Assembly: GCA_964618975.1 (NCBI GenBank)
Contig: CAZUDI010000002.1
Location: 129,241-193,240, forward strand
Source: CAZUDI01 sp964618975
Lineage (GTDB): Bacteria; Desulfobacterota; Desulfomonilia; UBA1062
Length of the DNA: 64,000 nt
Direction of reading: 5' to 3'
Both the position numbers and the translations under genes were made by a program. This document shows, one piece after another, positions 27,038 through 34,707 of the stretch. The first letter of the stretch is position 1, and every line of letters starts with the position of its first letter. The notes below the pieces were generated by a model. It saw only the letters and a list, made by a program, of their open reading frames with translations, was not told the DNA's origin and did not search any database.

Positions 27038-27784
27038 TTGTCAGGCAGCGACGGCCATGCCGCCAGCGGGGGCCGGGCGCCTGCAAGAAGATGCGCTGGT
27101 GCGGGATCACGCCGCGCCCCCCGCGAAAAGACGCTTTCCTCCTGTACCCAAGGAGGGTACATTCGTACCTGTAATGGGTACAGACATGACACCGACGCCA
27201 TATCCTCCGTCCTGTTCGGCAAAACCCGCCGCGCGGTCCTGTCGCTCCTGTATACCCACCCGGACGAGAGCTACTACCTGCGTCAGATTGCCCGTGTGGC
27301 TGGGGTCGGCGTGGGTTCCGTCCAGCGCGAGCTCAAAGCCCGGGCCCGGGCCGGGATCATCCGGGCACGTGCCAATGGGCATCTGGTTTACTATCAGGCT
27401 GACTCCCTTTGCCCGGTCTATGCCGAGCTCAAAGGCCTGATCGTCAAGACTGCCGGCATCGGCGATACCCTGAAGGCCGCCCTTGCGACCCTTTCGGATC
27501 GCATTCAGGCCGCATTCATCTACGGATCTCTTGCCAGCGATCAGGAGCACAGGGGCACCGATGTGGATGTCTGTATCGTGGGTCCGGCAACGTTCACGGA
27601 GGTTGTAGCGGCCCTGAGCCCTGCCCAGCAGGATCTCGGCCGGGAAATCAATCCCACCGTATTCCCCCCGGAGGAATTCCGGACCAAGCGGGCTTCACAC
27701 CATCACTTTCTTGTTTCCCTCATGAACAGGCCCAAGATATTCCTTGTCGGAGACGAGCATGCGCTTGAGAAGCTGGCTCGATAA
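27038..27784 (+). CDS. HTH-nucleotidyltransferase (MNT-type) regulator, start uncertain
   Basis: The conserved part begins near 27191 with DAISSVLFGKTRRAVLSLLY. A winged helix-turn-helix (YYLRQIARVAGVGVGSVQRE) comes first, then a nucleotidyltransferase-like domain with IYGSLASDQE and the acidic DVDVCIVG. Such HTH-MNT proteins act as DNA-binding antitoxin-like or autoregulatory proteins. The listed ATG is far upstream, and its first 40 residues look non-coding and cross the operator repeats. Near the conserved start this frame has no ATG, GTG or TTG. Either ATT at 27161, four bases after AGGAGG, is used, or one base is missing near 27190, since ATGs at 27174 and 27186 lie in another frame. The domain call is good and the start is poor. 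Confidence 0.65.
   Translation: MSGSDGHAASGGRAPARRCAGAGSRRAPREKTLSSCTQGGYIRTCNGYRHDTDAISSVLFGKTRRAVLSLLYTHPDESYYLRQIARVAGVGVGSVQRELKARARAGIIRARANGHLVYYQADSLCPVYAELKGLIVKTAGIGDTLKAALATLSDRIQAAFIYGSLASDQEHRGTDVDVCIVGPATFTEVVAALSPAQQDLGREINPTVFPPEEFRTKRASHHHFLVSLMNRPKIFLVGDEHALEKLAR
27143..27182. promoter_or_regulatory. double inverted-repeat operator before the HTH-MNT gene
   Basis: Two inverted repeats with the same geometry lie in tandem: TGTACCC-N5-GGGTACA (27143-27149 with 27155-27161) and CGTACCT-N5-GGGTACA (27164-27170 with 27176-27182). Their centres are 21 bases apart, two helical turns, so two dimers could bind the same DNA face. AGGAGG at 27151-27156 lies inside the first repeat, so binding would also mask the ribosome binding site region. 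Autoregulation by the HTH-MNT protein is inferred. Confidence 0.65.
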
Positions 27785-27936
27785 CGGCTGGCTGGAGTCC
27801 CACCAGACAAGGGTTTATTCACAACAAGATGGCAGGCGTAACATCAGGTATAGATGATCTTTTGTGCAGAACCTTAAATGAGAACATGCATCCGGTCCCT
27901 GATTACTATTTGAGTTGATTTTTATTGTATCCAAAT

Positions 27937-27953
27937 GTATTCGTATAGAATAC
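27937..27953. promoter_or_regulatory. operator-like palindrome before the toxin-antitoxin pair
   Basis: GTATTC-GTATA-GAATAC is a perfect inverted repeat ending 16 bases before the antitoxin start codon. This is where ribbon-helix-helix antitoxins usually bind their own promoter. Confidence 0.55.
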
Positions 27954-27969
27954 CAGCAGGGGGTGTTCT

Positions 27970-28209
27970 ATGAAAGCAACAACCGTTCGTATTGAAGACG
28001 GTATGCTGGACCGTATTGACGGTCTGGCAAAAACCTTAAGTCGATCAAGGTCTTGGGTGATCAATCAGGCTATTGACAGGTTTCTGGACTACGAAGAATG
28101 GTTTGTTAAAGAAGTAAAAGATGGCCTCGAAGAGGTGGAGCGAGGTGAGATCGCAACGCACGATAAGGTGGCCGCAAGTTTCCGCAAATGGGGCGTAGAT
28201 GCAGGTTAG
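27970..28209 (+). CDS. ribbon-helix-helix antitoxin, CopG/ParD type
   Basis: A 79-residue protein beginning KATTVRIEDGMLDRIDGLAK, the beta-strand and first helix of a ribbon-helix-helix DNA-binding domain, followed by SRSRSWVINQAIDRFLDYEE. The C-terminal acidic tail would wrap the toxin. It overlaps the downstream toxin gene by 11 bases and has an operator-like palindrome upstream, the classic autoregulated type II toxin-antitoxin layout. The ribosome binding site is AGGGGG. Confidence 0.9.
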   Translation: MKATTVRIEDGMLDRIDGLAKTLSRSRSWVINQAIDRFLDYEEWFVKEVKDGLEEVERGEIATHDKVAASFRKWGVDAG

Positions 28210-28486
28210 ATGGACGCTCAATGCGCTTGAAAATCTGAATGATGCTGTTGAATATATTGCCGCAGACAATCTCAAGGCATCGGCAGAAGTGGCGCAACGA
28301 ATTTGGGACGCAGCACAAATGCTGGCCCGTCAACCGGGAGTAGGTCGACCTGGAAAGGTTTCAGGAACACGAGAACTTGTTATTCCGGGCCTTCCGTACA
28401 TTATGCCATATATCGAAAATAAAGGAGCCGTGATCATTTTACGAGTGATGCATACCTCTATGAAGTGGCCCAAAAAGTTATCTTGA
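28199..28486 (+). CDS. RelE/ParE superfamily toxin
   Basis: A 95-residue toxin-fold protein. It begins VRWTLNALENLNDAVEYIAADN, the standard ParE/RelE start, and contains PGVGRPGKVSGTRELVIPGLPYIMPYIE and a closing VIILRVMHTSMKWPK, which carries the conserved RVMH-H/T motif. ParE members poison gyrase and RelE members cleave mRNA; this one looks ParE/RelB-RelE-like and the target is not certain. It is translationally coupled to the antitoxin gene. Confidence 0.9.
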   Translation: MQVRWTLNALENLNDAVEYIAADNLKASAEVAQRIWDAAQMLARQPGVGRPGKVSGTRELVIPGLPYIMPYIENKGAVIILRVMHTSMKWPKKLS

Positions 28487-28677
28487 CAAGATCCTGATGG
28501 AAGATGCTCCTACTACCCCATAGTTTGACATTGCCCTTCTTCAAACCTGGCTCCGAAGGCATCATCGGGAACTCATTGAATGGCGGGGATGATAAAAGTG
28601 GGGCGGCTTTTCCCTGACCCCTGGCCATAATCTTACAGCCGCGACGGCCATGCCGCCGGCGGAGACCGGGGGCCTTT

Positions 28678-29043
28678 TCAGTAGATGCGCTTGTGCGGGA
28701 TCACGCCGCGCACCCCGCCCTTGGGGTTTTCCAGGTCGCCCGTGTAGCGCGGTATCAGGTGGATGTGCAGGTGGAAGACCGACTGTCCGGCGGCCTCCCC
28801 CACATTGATCCCGATGTTGAAGCCGTCGGGTTGATACCTCTGCTCCAGGTATTCCCGCGCCCGGTCCACCAGGTCGAACAGGGCCGCGCGCTCGTCCGGG
28901 GTGGCCTCGAACCACGAGGCCACATGCCGCCTGGGGATCACCAGCAGGTGGCCTTGGCTTACCGGGTAGCCGTCATGGATAACCTGCGCCAGATCGTTTT
29001 CGATGACGGCGTCCTCGCGATTGCAAAATATACACCCGCTCAT
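28678..29043 (-). CDS. HIT family hydrolase
   Basis: A 121-residue histidine-triad nucleotide hydrolase. It starts CIFCNREDAVIEND, has GHLLVIPRRHVASWFEAT and the triad HLHIHLIPRY (the H-phi-H-phi-H motif), and ends RGVIPHKRIY. It probably acts on dinucleoside polyphosphates or AMP-lysine-type substrates. The ATG chosen has AAAGGGG upstream; a longer frame into AT-rich DNA upstream has no support. It lies between the toxin-antitoxin pair and the nuclease cluster, on the same strand as the latter. Confidence 0.92.
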   Translation of the reverse strand: MSGCIFCNREDAVIENDLAQVIHDGYPVSQGHLLVIPRRHVASWFEATPDERAALFDLVDRAREYLEQRYQPDGFNIGINVGEAAGQSVFHLHIHLIPRYTGDLENPKGGVRGVIPHKRIY

Positions 29044-29358
29044 TGATACAACCCCTTTTTGCTGCATATCAGCTGTATCCCTTCGCACATAAAAATAAGC
29101 GACTTTGCAATTTAGCAGAGAACCTCCGCTACAGAGATGATTTTTCGATGTGTCACTGCCTCCAGCTGAAAGTATGACCATACTAATATCAAAAGGGGCA
29201 ACACACCATATTGATATGACCATTGATTGCAACTTGTAATCTCAAATTATTGTCTTAATGGCGCCTCCAATGATATTCGATATCGTGATCACAAAATTCC
29301 CACACTGATGAGGAAACACCCATAAAACTCAAGTGCTTTTTACCTGTCAATACAATAC

Positions 29359-30288
29359 TTACCCTCGAAATACATTTTCATTGTGCCAAACAATAAATTC
29401 TTGATTCGGCCGTTGGTGTGTTTCAGGGGGAAGTTCGATCGGATTGCCGTGAAGGGCATAGTAGTCGCGGCCGTTTTCGAACTCCTCGCGAATACGCCGA
29501 CTGACCACGAAATGATAATCCGCACCGATGGTGACGTAGCCTGCATCGAAGAGTTTGTGAATGTCGGAGCGCAGCAGAATGCCATTCTGGATCATATGCG
29601 GGCCATCGGTTTTGTAGGATCTGATGTGGGCCGCCTCCAGGGCGGGCAGGGTTTTCTCGCGCGTAACAGCACAGCGCCGCCGGTAGGCATCAGTCACCAT
29701 AACACGGAAACTCCCCTGACCCAGCCGGGGTGTAATCAACAGGGGCTGCCCAAAACGACCGGTTTCTTCATGCACACCGTATTCCGATGCAATAAAGGGT
29801 CTCGATTGTAGCTGTGCCTGCACCTGTTGCCAGATGGATCTGCCCGGTTTTTTATCAAGCAAATAGCGTTTTCCCTGGACGATATTAGGGCTCCAGTCCG
29901 GCGGCACGGGAATCCATTGTTCACGCGAGAAGAAAAAGGGCTGTTCCAGAAGGATGCATCCAATCTGATAATCTTCATAGGGGAAATCAGATGTCTTGCG
30001 ATACTTCGCGATGGCCTTGCGCATATCGCTAAATGAAGCAGCCCCATTCTTCTGTTCGAAGGCCTCCCAGGCCAGGCTGACAGGCAAAAGGCTGCTATGG
30101 GCGAAAAATCCGCCACCAGCGATGGCGTTGTAGGGCGCATGCAACTTGAAGAGAAATGGCTCCCCGGGAGCGAGGACGCCGAATTTTCTATTTCCTCCCG
30201 GCTGCCAAAAATTGACCTCATCGATCCCTTCGATGTGGGAGAGAAAGGAAAACCACTGGTAATCGGTTACGCCCAGATAGAAATTCAT
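29359..30288 (-). CDS. HNH endonuclease with N-terminal PUA/EVE-like reader domain
   Basis: A 309-residue nuclease, last of a four-gene run. Residues 1-135 (YLGVTDYQWFSFL, EVNFWQPGGNRKF, FKLHAPYNAIAGGGFFAH, then EQWIPVPPDWSPNIV) look like the PUA-superfamily fold used to read modified bases. Residues 206-250 form the HNH site: CAVTREK, LEAAHIRSY, then NGILLRSDIHKLFD. Family knowledge suggests cleavage of DNA carrying a modified base (type IV restriction); the modification is unknown. Composition is visibly AT-richer than the metabolic genes around, hinting at transfer. The gap to the upstream gene is 24 bases. Confidence 0.8.
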   Translation of the reverse strand: MNFYLGVTDYQWFSFLSHIEGIDEVNFWQPGGNRKFGVLAPGEPFLFKLHAPYNAIAGGGFFAHSSLLPVSLAWEAFEQKNGAASFSDMRKAIAKYRKTSDFPYEDYQIGCILLEQPFFFSREQWIPVPPDWSPNIVQGKRYLLDKKPGRSIWQQVQAQLQSRPFIASEYGVHEETGRFGQPLLITPRLGQGSFRVMVTDAYRRRCAVTREKTLPALEAAHIRSYKTDGPHMIQNGILLRSDIHKLFDAGYVTIGADYHFVVSRRIREEFENGRDYYALHGNPIELPPETHQRPNQEFIVWHNENVFRG

Positions 30289-30312
30289 CTCAACAACATC
30301 TCCTTAAAAATA

Positions 30313-30915
30313 TCAACCAGCCTTGATCGCCCTTATCGCAGCCAGATACCATCGCTGAATATAATCATTATTGAGTACATCCCGATTCTGATCAACCAAT
30401 TTCAGAAACAAGTCCGCAAGCCCATTCCAATCATCAGAGTGACCGGGCGGGTGTAACTTCCCTCCAAGTTCTTCCAGCGTCCAATGTGCTTTGGAGGTAT
30501 TCATCATCATTGAGGTGGTCACCCGGTTGGTATCATCATCAGACCCGCCGCGCGCTAACGGGATCACATGATCGATGGTTGGAAAAAGTTCCCAGTAACA
30601 GTGATGGGTTTGACTTACTTTCCAATGGGGATGGTAGGGAAACTCGGCCGGGAGACAATGCGACAACAGCCTCAGCAGGCCCGGAAACACCAGCCGCTTT
30701 CCCGTATAGCGATCGGTAAAGCCATCCCTGACAAATACCAACATGGATTGATATTCACTGTATTGTCGAGCCTTCTTGGGTTGTTGGGGTACAAAGGGAT
30801 ATTCCGTCCGGGCCAGGTCACGGGCCAATGCTGACTGCCCGTTTAGAATAAACTCACCTATCGCTTGAATGGTATCAGCGTGTTCGGTCAATTGAGCCCC
30901 TTCTTCTAATTCCAT
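30313..30915 (-). CDS. HNH endonuclease, short
   Basis: A 200-residue protein with the nuclease site near the centre: PTIDHVIPLARGGSDDDTN (D115, H116, N130) followed by a second asparagine and lysine (MMNTSKAHW). This is the layout of HNH enzymes in which DH replaces the first catalytic pair. No separate DNA- or base-reading domain is seen; the N-terminal 90 residues are helical. It starts nine bases after the Mrr-type gene and is followed 24 bases later by the PUA-HNH gene, so co-expression is likely. It could be the effector for a reader supplied by a neighbour (inference). Confidence 0.78.
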   Translation of the reverse strand: MELEEGAQLTEHADTIQAIGEFILNGQSALARDLARTEYPFVPQQPKKARQYSEYQSMLVFVRDGFTDRYTGKRLVFPGLLRLLSHCLPAEFPYHPHWKVSQTHHCYWELFPTIDHVIPLARGGSDDDTNRVTTSMMMNTSKAHWTLEELGGKLHPPGHSDDWNGLADLFLKLVDQNRDVLNNDYIQRWYLAAIRAIKAG

Positions 30916-30924
30916 ACCGGTTCC

Positions 30925-31968
30925 TTAAATCAGCTCCTCGTCAATCTCAAAAAGATCGGGAATGGTTCGTCTGACACCGAGGCCATTTTCCATGAGGAGC
31001 AACACCAACTGCGTGCCATTCATCAGGGCAATCGGGGTCTTGTCTGGCTGAGCCGCCTCCTTGACCGCCCCGGGGCTGAAATCGCTGGTAGTGATAATCA
31101 GGCCCTGCTCGTGCGCCCCCAGGCTGCCGCGTACCTGCTGCACCACCGGGGCCTGAATGTTGCGCTTCCACTTCTTGACCTGCACGGCCATCTGGATGCT
31201 AATCACATCGCCCACCACCAAGGTGCCGCGCACGTCAATCCCGCCGTCACCTGATATCTTTGTGACCTCGACGCTTTCAAATCCCATCTCGGCCAGAAGT
31301 TGGGACACAAGTTCCTCAAAGGCCGCAGGGCTCATGGACAGGAGGCGCTTTTTGAGTAATTTGCGTACCTGCTGATTATGCTGCGCGATCAGAAAGTTGA
31401 GACCGCGGCCCATCCACTGACTCAGGCCCACATAACCACGCCCGTGCTGCACAAAACGCGGCGGCTCTCCGCGTTTTTGCCGGCGCTTTATATCGGTGAT
31501 GATCTGGGCATACATGGTGGCCGCAGGGGTCTTGCCGGTGGTTGCCAGCCAGCCGTGCCGCATGGCCGTCTCGGTGATCTCGCGATAGTGGGTCGGCTCG
31601 CGATCCGTATAGTGCGTGAGCACCGAGACGGCCGCATCGGTAAAGGTCATCGGCTTTCCATCTGAAGGCGCGCCATACCCCGGAATTTCTTCCGACTTGA
31701 CTACCTGCCCGTTATATTGGTGCAGGGGCTCGGCACACCCTTGCGAGGCAAAACGCAGGCCAAAGGTCCCGGGCGCCACCTTAATGAAGGGCGATTGGTC
31801 ACCCCTGGCCCTGATATCGGCATAGATCCGGGCACTGACCGTGGCTGCGGGCGACTTACCTTCGGTTTTCCACAGACCGTCTGCAATAATTTGAGCAGCG
31901 ATCTCTTTGACCGGCATTGGTTTATTTGCCCTGCCAAGCACCTCCATCACGGCTTGCTGAACATTCAT
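30925..31968 (-). CDS. Mrr-type restriction endonuclease with two HARE-HTH domains
   Basis: A 347-residue protein. Two winged-helix HARE-HTH domains come first, about residues 2-72 (AVMEVLGRANKPMPVKEIA, then PAATVSARIYADI) and 107-185 (AAVSVLTHYTDREPTHYREI, then PAATMYAQIITDI). A PD-(D/E)XK Mrr-like catalytic domain follows, about 210-335, with GDGGIDVRG (D245) and QVKKW (Q263, K265) and an FEELVSQLLAEMGF start. Mrr enzymes cut DNA with methylated bases, and HARE domains are linked to modified-base sensing. The start is the ATG after GAGGGAG. It is the second gene of the run, 58 bases after the reader-HNH gene. Confidence 0.85.
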   Translation of the reverse strand: MNVQQAVMEVLGRANKPMPVKEIAAQIIADGLWKTEGKSPAATVSARIYADIRARGDQSPFIKVAPGTFGLRFASQGCAEPLHQYNGQVVKSEEIPGYGAPSDGKPMTFTDAAVSVLTHYTDREPTHYREITETAMRHGWLATTGKTPAATMYAQIITDIKRRQKRGEPPRFVQHGRGYVGLSQWMGRGLNFLIAQHNQQVRKLLKKRLLSMSPAAFEELVSQLLAEMGFESVEVTKISGDGGIDVRGTLVVGDVISIQMAVQVKKWKRNIQAPVVQQVRGSLGAHEQGLIITTSDFSPGAVKEAAQPDKTPIALMNGTQLVLLLMENGLGVRRTIPDLFEIDEELI

Positions 31969-32026
31969 CCCATTATCTCCCTCAAGACAACTCCCCCCCA
32001 TACTGGGTTACTCCTATAACTACACG

Positions 32027-32923
32027 TCAAGCCCTAGCCGTCTTGAACTTCTGATATCTCCAGTCAACAAACTCTCGATTGGGCCATAAAGCTGGTTTCC
32101 CTGGCAAAATAATACGTTGCCCATGAAGTTCTTTGATCCCATGTTGCAGCATGGGGCCGTCGTGCTCTTTTAAGATATCTTCTCTAACCTCGATAATATA
32201 ATCAGGGCTAACCCCAAGCATCAAACTGTCAAAGGCTGCATGGTGCAACTTGCAAAGCGCCAGCCCATTATCCACCGTGGCCCGACTTTGCGGTTCGTTA
32301 TCAGGAATAATGTGGGCGGCATCCAACAATTCCGCATGCCTCAATTTGCAGAAGGCACACTGCGTGCGATATGCATTAATGACCCTCTCCCGAAAGCTGC
32401 GCTGGTGAAGGCGAACCTTGACCTGTGAAGTCACATAGGCTCTTCTCAATGGATCTGCTTCTTGCACCATTGTTTCGTTGGGTTGAATGGAAGTCACATC
32501 GTCCACAGCCACCGTAAATGTGAGCTTGCCGGGGTCATCGCCAACAATGAACACCGGCCACACCGCCAGATATTTTCCCGGCACGAGGCCAAAAAGGTAG
32601 ATGAGCGGGATGCTATTCTTCATGGCCTCCCGCAATCCAACATTATCGGGGTGTTGATAGTCAGTTCCGCGGTATCGATAAAGAAGCTGGCCCTCATGGC
32701 TTAGGTCATCATCATAGGGTCCATTAACCGCAGTTCGGATGGTTAAGGGATACGCACACATACGCGGCGTAAAAATCCCCTTGGGTGATACAAATGGAAC
32801 ACTTTCTTCATTGTAATCAAATCCACGCGCAAGCACGCTCCAGGAGATTACATCCCCATGAAAGCAGCTCTGCTCTTTAAGCCACTCAAAGGCACTGAGA
32901 CGAATTTCATGATCGAATGACAT
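32027..32923 (-). CDS. HNH restriction endonuclease with N-terminal reader-like domain
   Basis: A 298-residue nuclease. The N-terminal domain (1-160) has LLYRYRGTDYQHPDNVGLRE, then PLIYLFGLVPGKYLAVWPVF and IVGDDPGKLTFTV, a conserved module of predicted restriction enzymes with HNH domains. The C-terminal HNH site is a zinc-supported one: CAFC (189-192), DAAHI (201-205) and NGLALCKLHHAAFD (219-232). It is probably a modification-dependent restriction enzyme and first of the four-gene run; AT-rich DNA upstream (32924-33155) is the likely promoter. What the N-terminal domain recognises is not known to me. Confidence 0.82.
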   Translation of the reverse strand: MSFDHEIRLSAFEWLKEQSCFHGDVISWSVLARGFDYNEESVPFVSPKGIFTPRMCAYPLTIRTAVNGPYDDDLSHEGQLLYRYRGTDYQHPDNVGLREAMKNSIPLIYLFGLVPGKYLAVWPVFIVGDDPGKLTFTVAVDDVTSIQPNETMVQEADPLRRAYVTSQVKVRLHQRSFRERVINAYRTQCAFCKLRHAELLDAAHIIPDNEPQSRATVDNGLALCKLHHAAFDSLMLGVSPDYIIEVREDILKEHDGPMLQHGIKELHGQRIILPGKPALWPNREFVDWRYQKFKTARA

Positions 32924-33155
32924 ATTTTGGGAAACCCAATCGTTTCATGAAGCACCATCAATAATAAAATATAATCAATTATATTTCTATCAGAATATCA
33001 AAATGTTATCAACAAACAACTATCCCTAAAATACCAACCCTTAATCCCATCAAAATAGTGAGGAGGTCATGTGAAAGACATTGCTCGTGTTCGGAATAAT
33101 TATGTTCACAGATTACCCCAATCATAAACTTAATCGATATTACATTCACTTACCT
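32924..33155. other. AT-rich promoter region; possible tiny reading frame
   Basis: About 230 AT-rich bases between the reader-HNH gene and the phosphorothioate-type nuclease gene, probably the promoter of the minus-strand four-gene run. On the plus strand AGGAGG (33061-33066) is followed four bases later by a GTG that opens an 18-codon frame ending at 33127. It could be a leader peptide or the remnant of a displaced gene, or chance. Confidence 0.35.
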
Positions 33156-34031
33156 CTATATTTCCCGCGAATAGCCCTTGAAGACCTCGCTGACGTGCCA
33201 GGTGCGGAAGTCCTCGTCGGGCAGGTAGATACGCCGCTGGGGCGGCTGGATCTTCCGGCCGTGGAAACGCAGCAGCCAATCGGCAAAGCCGGTGCCGCCG
33301 TGGGCCCGGTCGGAGACCAGGATCTCGTGGTTGGCCGAGAGGGTGAAGGCCCCGCAGTCGAAGAGCTTGTGGTGCAGGGCGCACAGGGCTAGGCCGTTAA
33401 CCTCGCTGTCGGGCCCGCCAGCCTGGTGCCACTTGATGTGGGCCGCCTCCAGCGCGACGGGCACATGCTTGAGGCGCACGTCGAACCCGCACACGGCGCA
33501 GCGGTATTCATAGGCGCGTAAGATCCGCTCGCGGAACTGGGGGTCGCGCCGGGCGCGGCCCTGGTCGCTGATTCCCACGGCCTGCAGAATATCGTCGTGC
33601 AGGGTGTCGGGGAAGTTGGCCTGCAGGAGGTCCTGCGTGATCGCGAGCACCAGGGCGGGGTCACGCCGGAGGACCCGGTAGACCGCTTCGGGGAAGCCGC
33701 CGGTGGCATGGCTGTCCAGCAGGTCGCCCTTGCTGACATCGCCGCGGGCCCTGACGCTGAGCGGGGTGTTAGAAAGCACCTCCCAGACCTGGTCGCGCTG
33801 CATGCGCCAGAAGGGATAGTGGGTGCCGTGGGGCGCGTTGCGGGGCCCGAACTCCGCCAGGAGCTCCTTCAGGGCGGAGTCGAGCACGGCATAGGGGATG
33901 AGCCGGGGGTCTCCCCGCTGGAGGCGGCCCAGGGCATAGAGGGCCATGAGCGGTTTGTGGGGCGCCCGGTGGGCGCCGCGCCGCCACTGGGTGAGATTTC
34001 GGAATCGCTCCTGTATGGCATCGCGCTGCAT
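33156..34031 (-). CDS. phosphorothioate-DNA-binding HNH restriction endonuclease (SBD-HNH)
   Basis: A 291-residue protein whose N-terminal half (RNLTQWRRGAHRAPHKPLMA, then PYAVLDSALKELLAEFGP, HYPFWRMQRDQVWEV and GGFPEAVYRVL) matches the sulfur-binding domain of ScoMcrA-type enzymes that recognise phosphorothioated DNA. The C-terminal HNH has CAVCG (178-182), EAAHIKWHQAGGPD (195-208) and NGLALCALHHKLFD (212-225). Enzymes of this type cut DNA carrying Dnd-type phosphorothioates. No dnd or ssp gene is in the window, so it would exclude foreign phosphorothioated DNA. It is more GC-rich than the four nuclease genes downstream, suggesting a separate origin. Confidence 0.88.
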   Translation of the reverse strand: MQRDAIQERFRNLTQWRRGAHRAPHKPLMALYALGRLQRGDPRLIPYAVLDSALKELLAEFGPRNAPHGTHYPFWRMQRDQVWEVLSNTPLSVRARGDVSKGDLLDSHATGGFPEAVYRVLRRDPALVLAITQDLLQANFPDTLHDDILQAVGISDQGRARRDPQFRERILRAYEYRCAVCGFDVRLKHVPVALEAAHIKWHQAGGPDSEVNGLALCALHHKLFDCGAFTLSANHEILVSDRAHGGTGFADWLLRFHGRKIQPPQRRIYLPDEDFRTWHVSEVFKGYSREI

Positions 34032-34207
34032 GCAGCTTCACGCTCCCCTTCACTACCCGCCTTGAATAAGGGCAAATTCACCGAAAAACATCCGGTTAAT
34101 TATGGCATATTTGCTGAGGAATATCCAGCGCTTCGTCATCTGCAAAGGAAAGCGCGCCTGATCTTACTGGGTGCACACGGGAAGAAAACCTCGCCTGCGT
34201 CTGGCAT

Positions 34208-34290
34208 CTAACGGCTATGGGTCGAATTCCCCGCTAGTTGCAGCGGCATGGTGGGCCAGGGCTTGCCCTGGGGTTCAACCCCTGATTTAC
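34208..34290 (-). repeat. family A palindromic repeat, reverse orientation
   Basis: Reads GGGTCGAATTCCCCGC, then TTGCAGCGGCATG, then GCCAGGGCTTGCCCTGGGG and TTCAACCCCTGATTTA, a good reverse copy. It lies between the nuclease gene and the higA gene, marking a boundary of the accessory region. Confidence 0.7.
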
Positions 34291-34401
34291 GCCTTGCTTG
34301 CCCCGGTGGGGAATACGGCAAAAGGCGGGAGAGGTCCCCTCACCTGAGAGTCACATCCGCGAATCGATATCCCGCTGCCTTTCCGTCCGCTCCAAGGTTT
34401 T

Positions 34402-34692
34402 TCATGCGATGGCGGGGATGGCGTCGAGCTTGTCCGATATCTTTGCAGCGGTCATCTCGAGGTCGTAGTGCGTCTGGAGGTTCATCCAGGACTGGGCGTC
34501 CGTCCCGAAAAAACGCGCCAGTCTGAGGGCCGTATCCGCGGTGATGGAGCGCCTGCCGGCGATGATCTCGCCGATCCGGCGCTGAGGGACACCGATCGTC
34601 TTGGCCAGCCGGTACTGCGTGACCCCCAGGGGCTTCAGAAAATCCTCAAAGAGGATCTCGCCGGGATGCACCGGCGGCATATCTCGCTTCAT
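34402..34692 (-). CDS. higA: HigA-type antitoxin, XRE family
   Basis: A 96-residue protein with PPVHPGEILFEDFLKPLGVT, the typical HigA start, then a Cro/C1-type helix-turn-helix (YRLAKTIGVPQRRIGEIIAG, ITADTALRLARFFG) and SWMNLQTHYDLE. It neutralises the toxin encoded 15 bases upstream and represses the pair. The toxin-first order (higB then higA) is characteristic. It matches the usual length and all family landmarks. Confidence 0.94.
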   Translation of the reverse strand: MKRDMPPVHPGEILFEDFLKPLGVTQYRLAKTIGVPQRRIGEIIAGRRSITADTALRLARFFGTDAQSWMNLQTHYDLEMTAAKISDKLDAIPAIA

Positions 34693-34707
34693 CGCTTTCC
34701 CCCTTTC

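Noticed and set aside
29359..34031. Prophage or integrated element
   Set aside because: No integrase, structural phage gene, tRNA attachment site or flanking direct repeat was found around the nuclease cluster.
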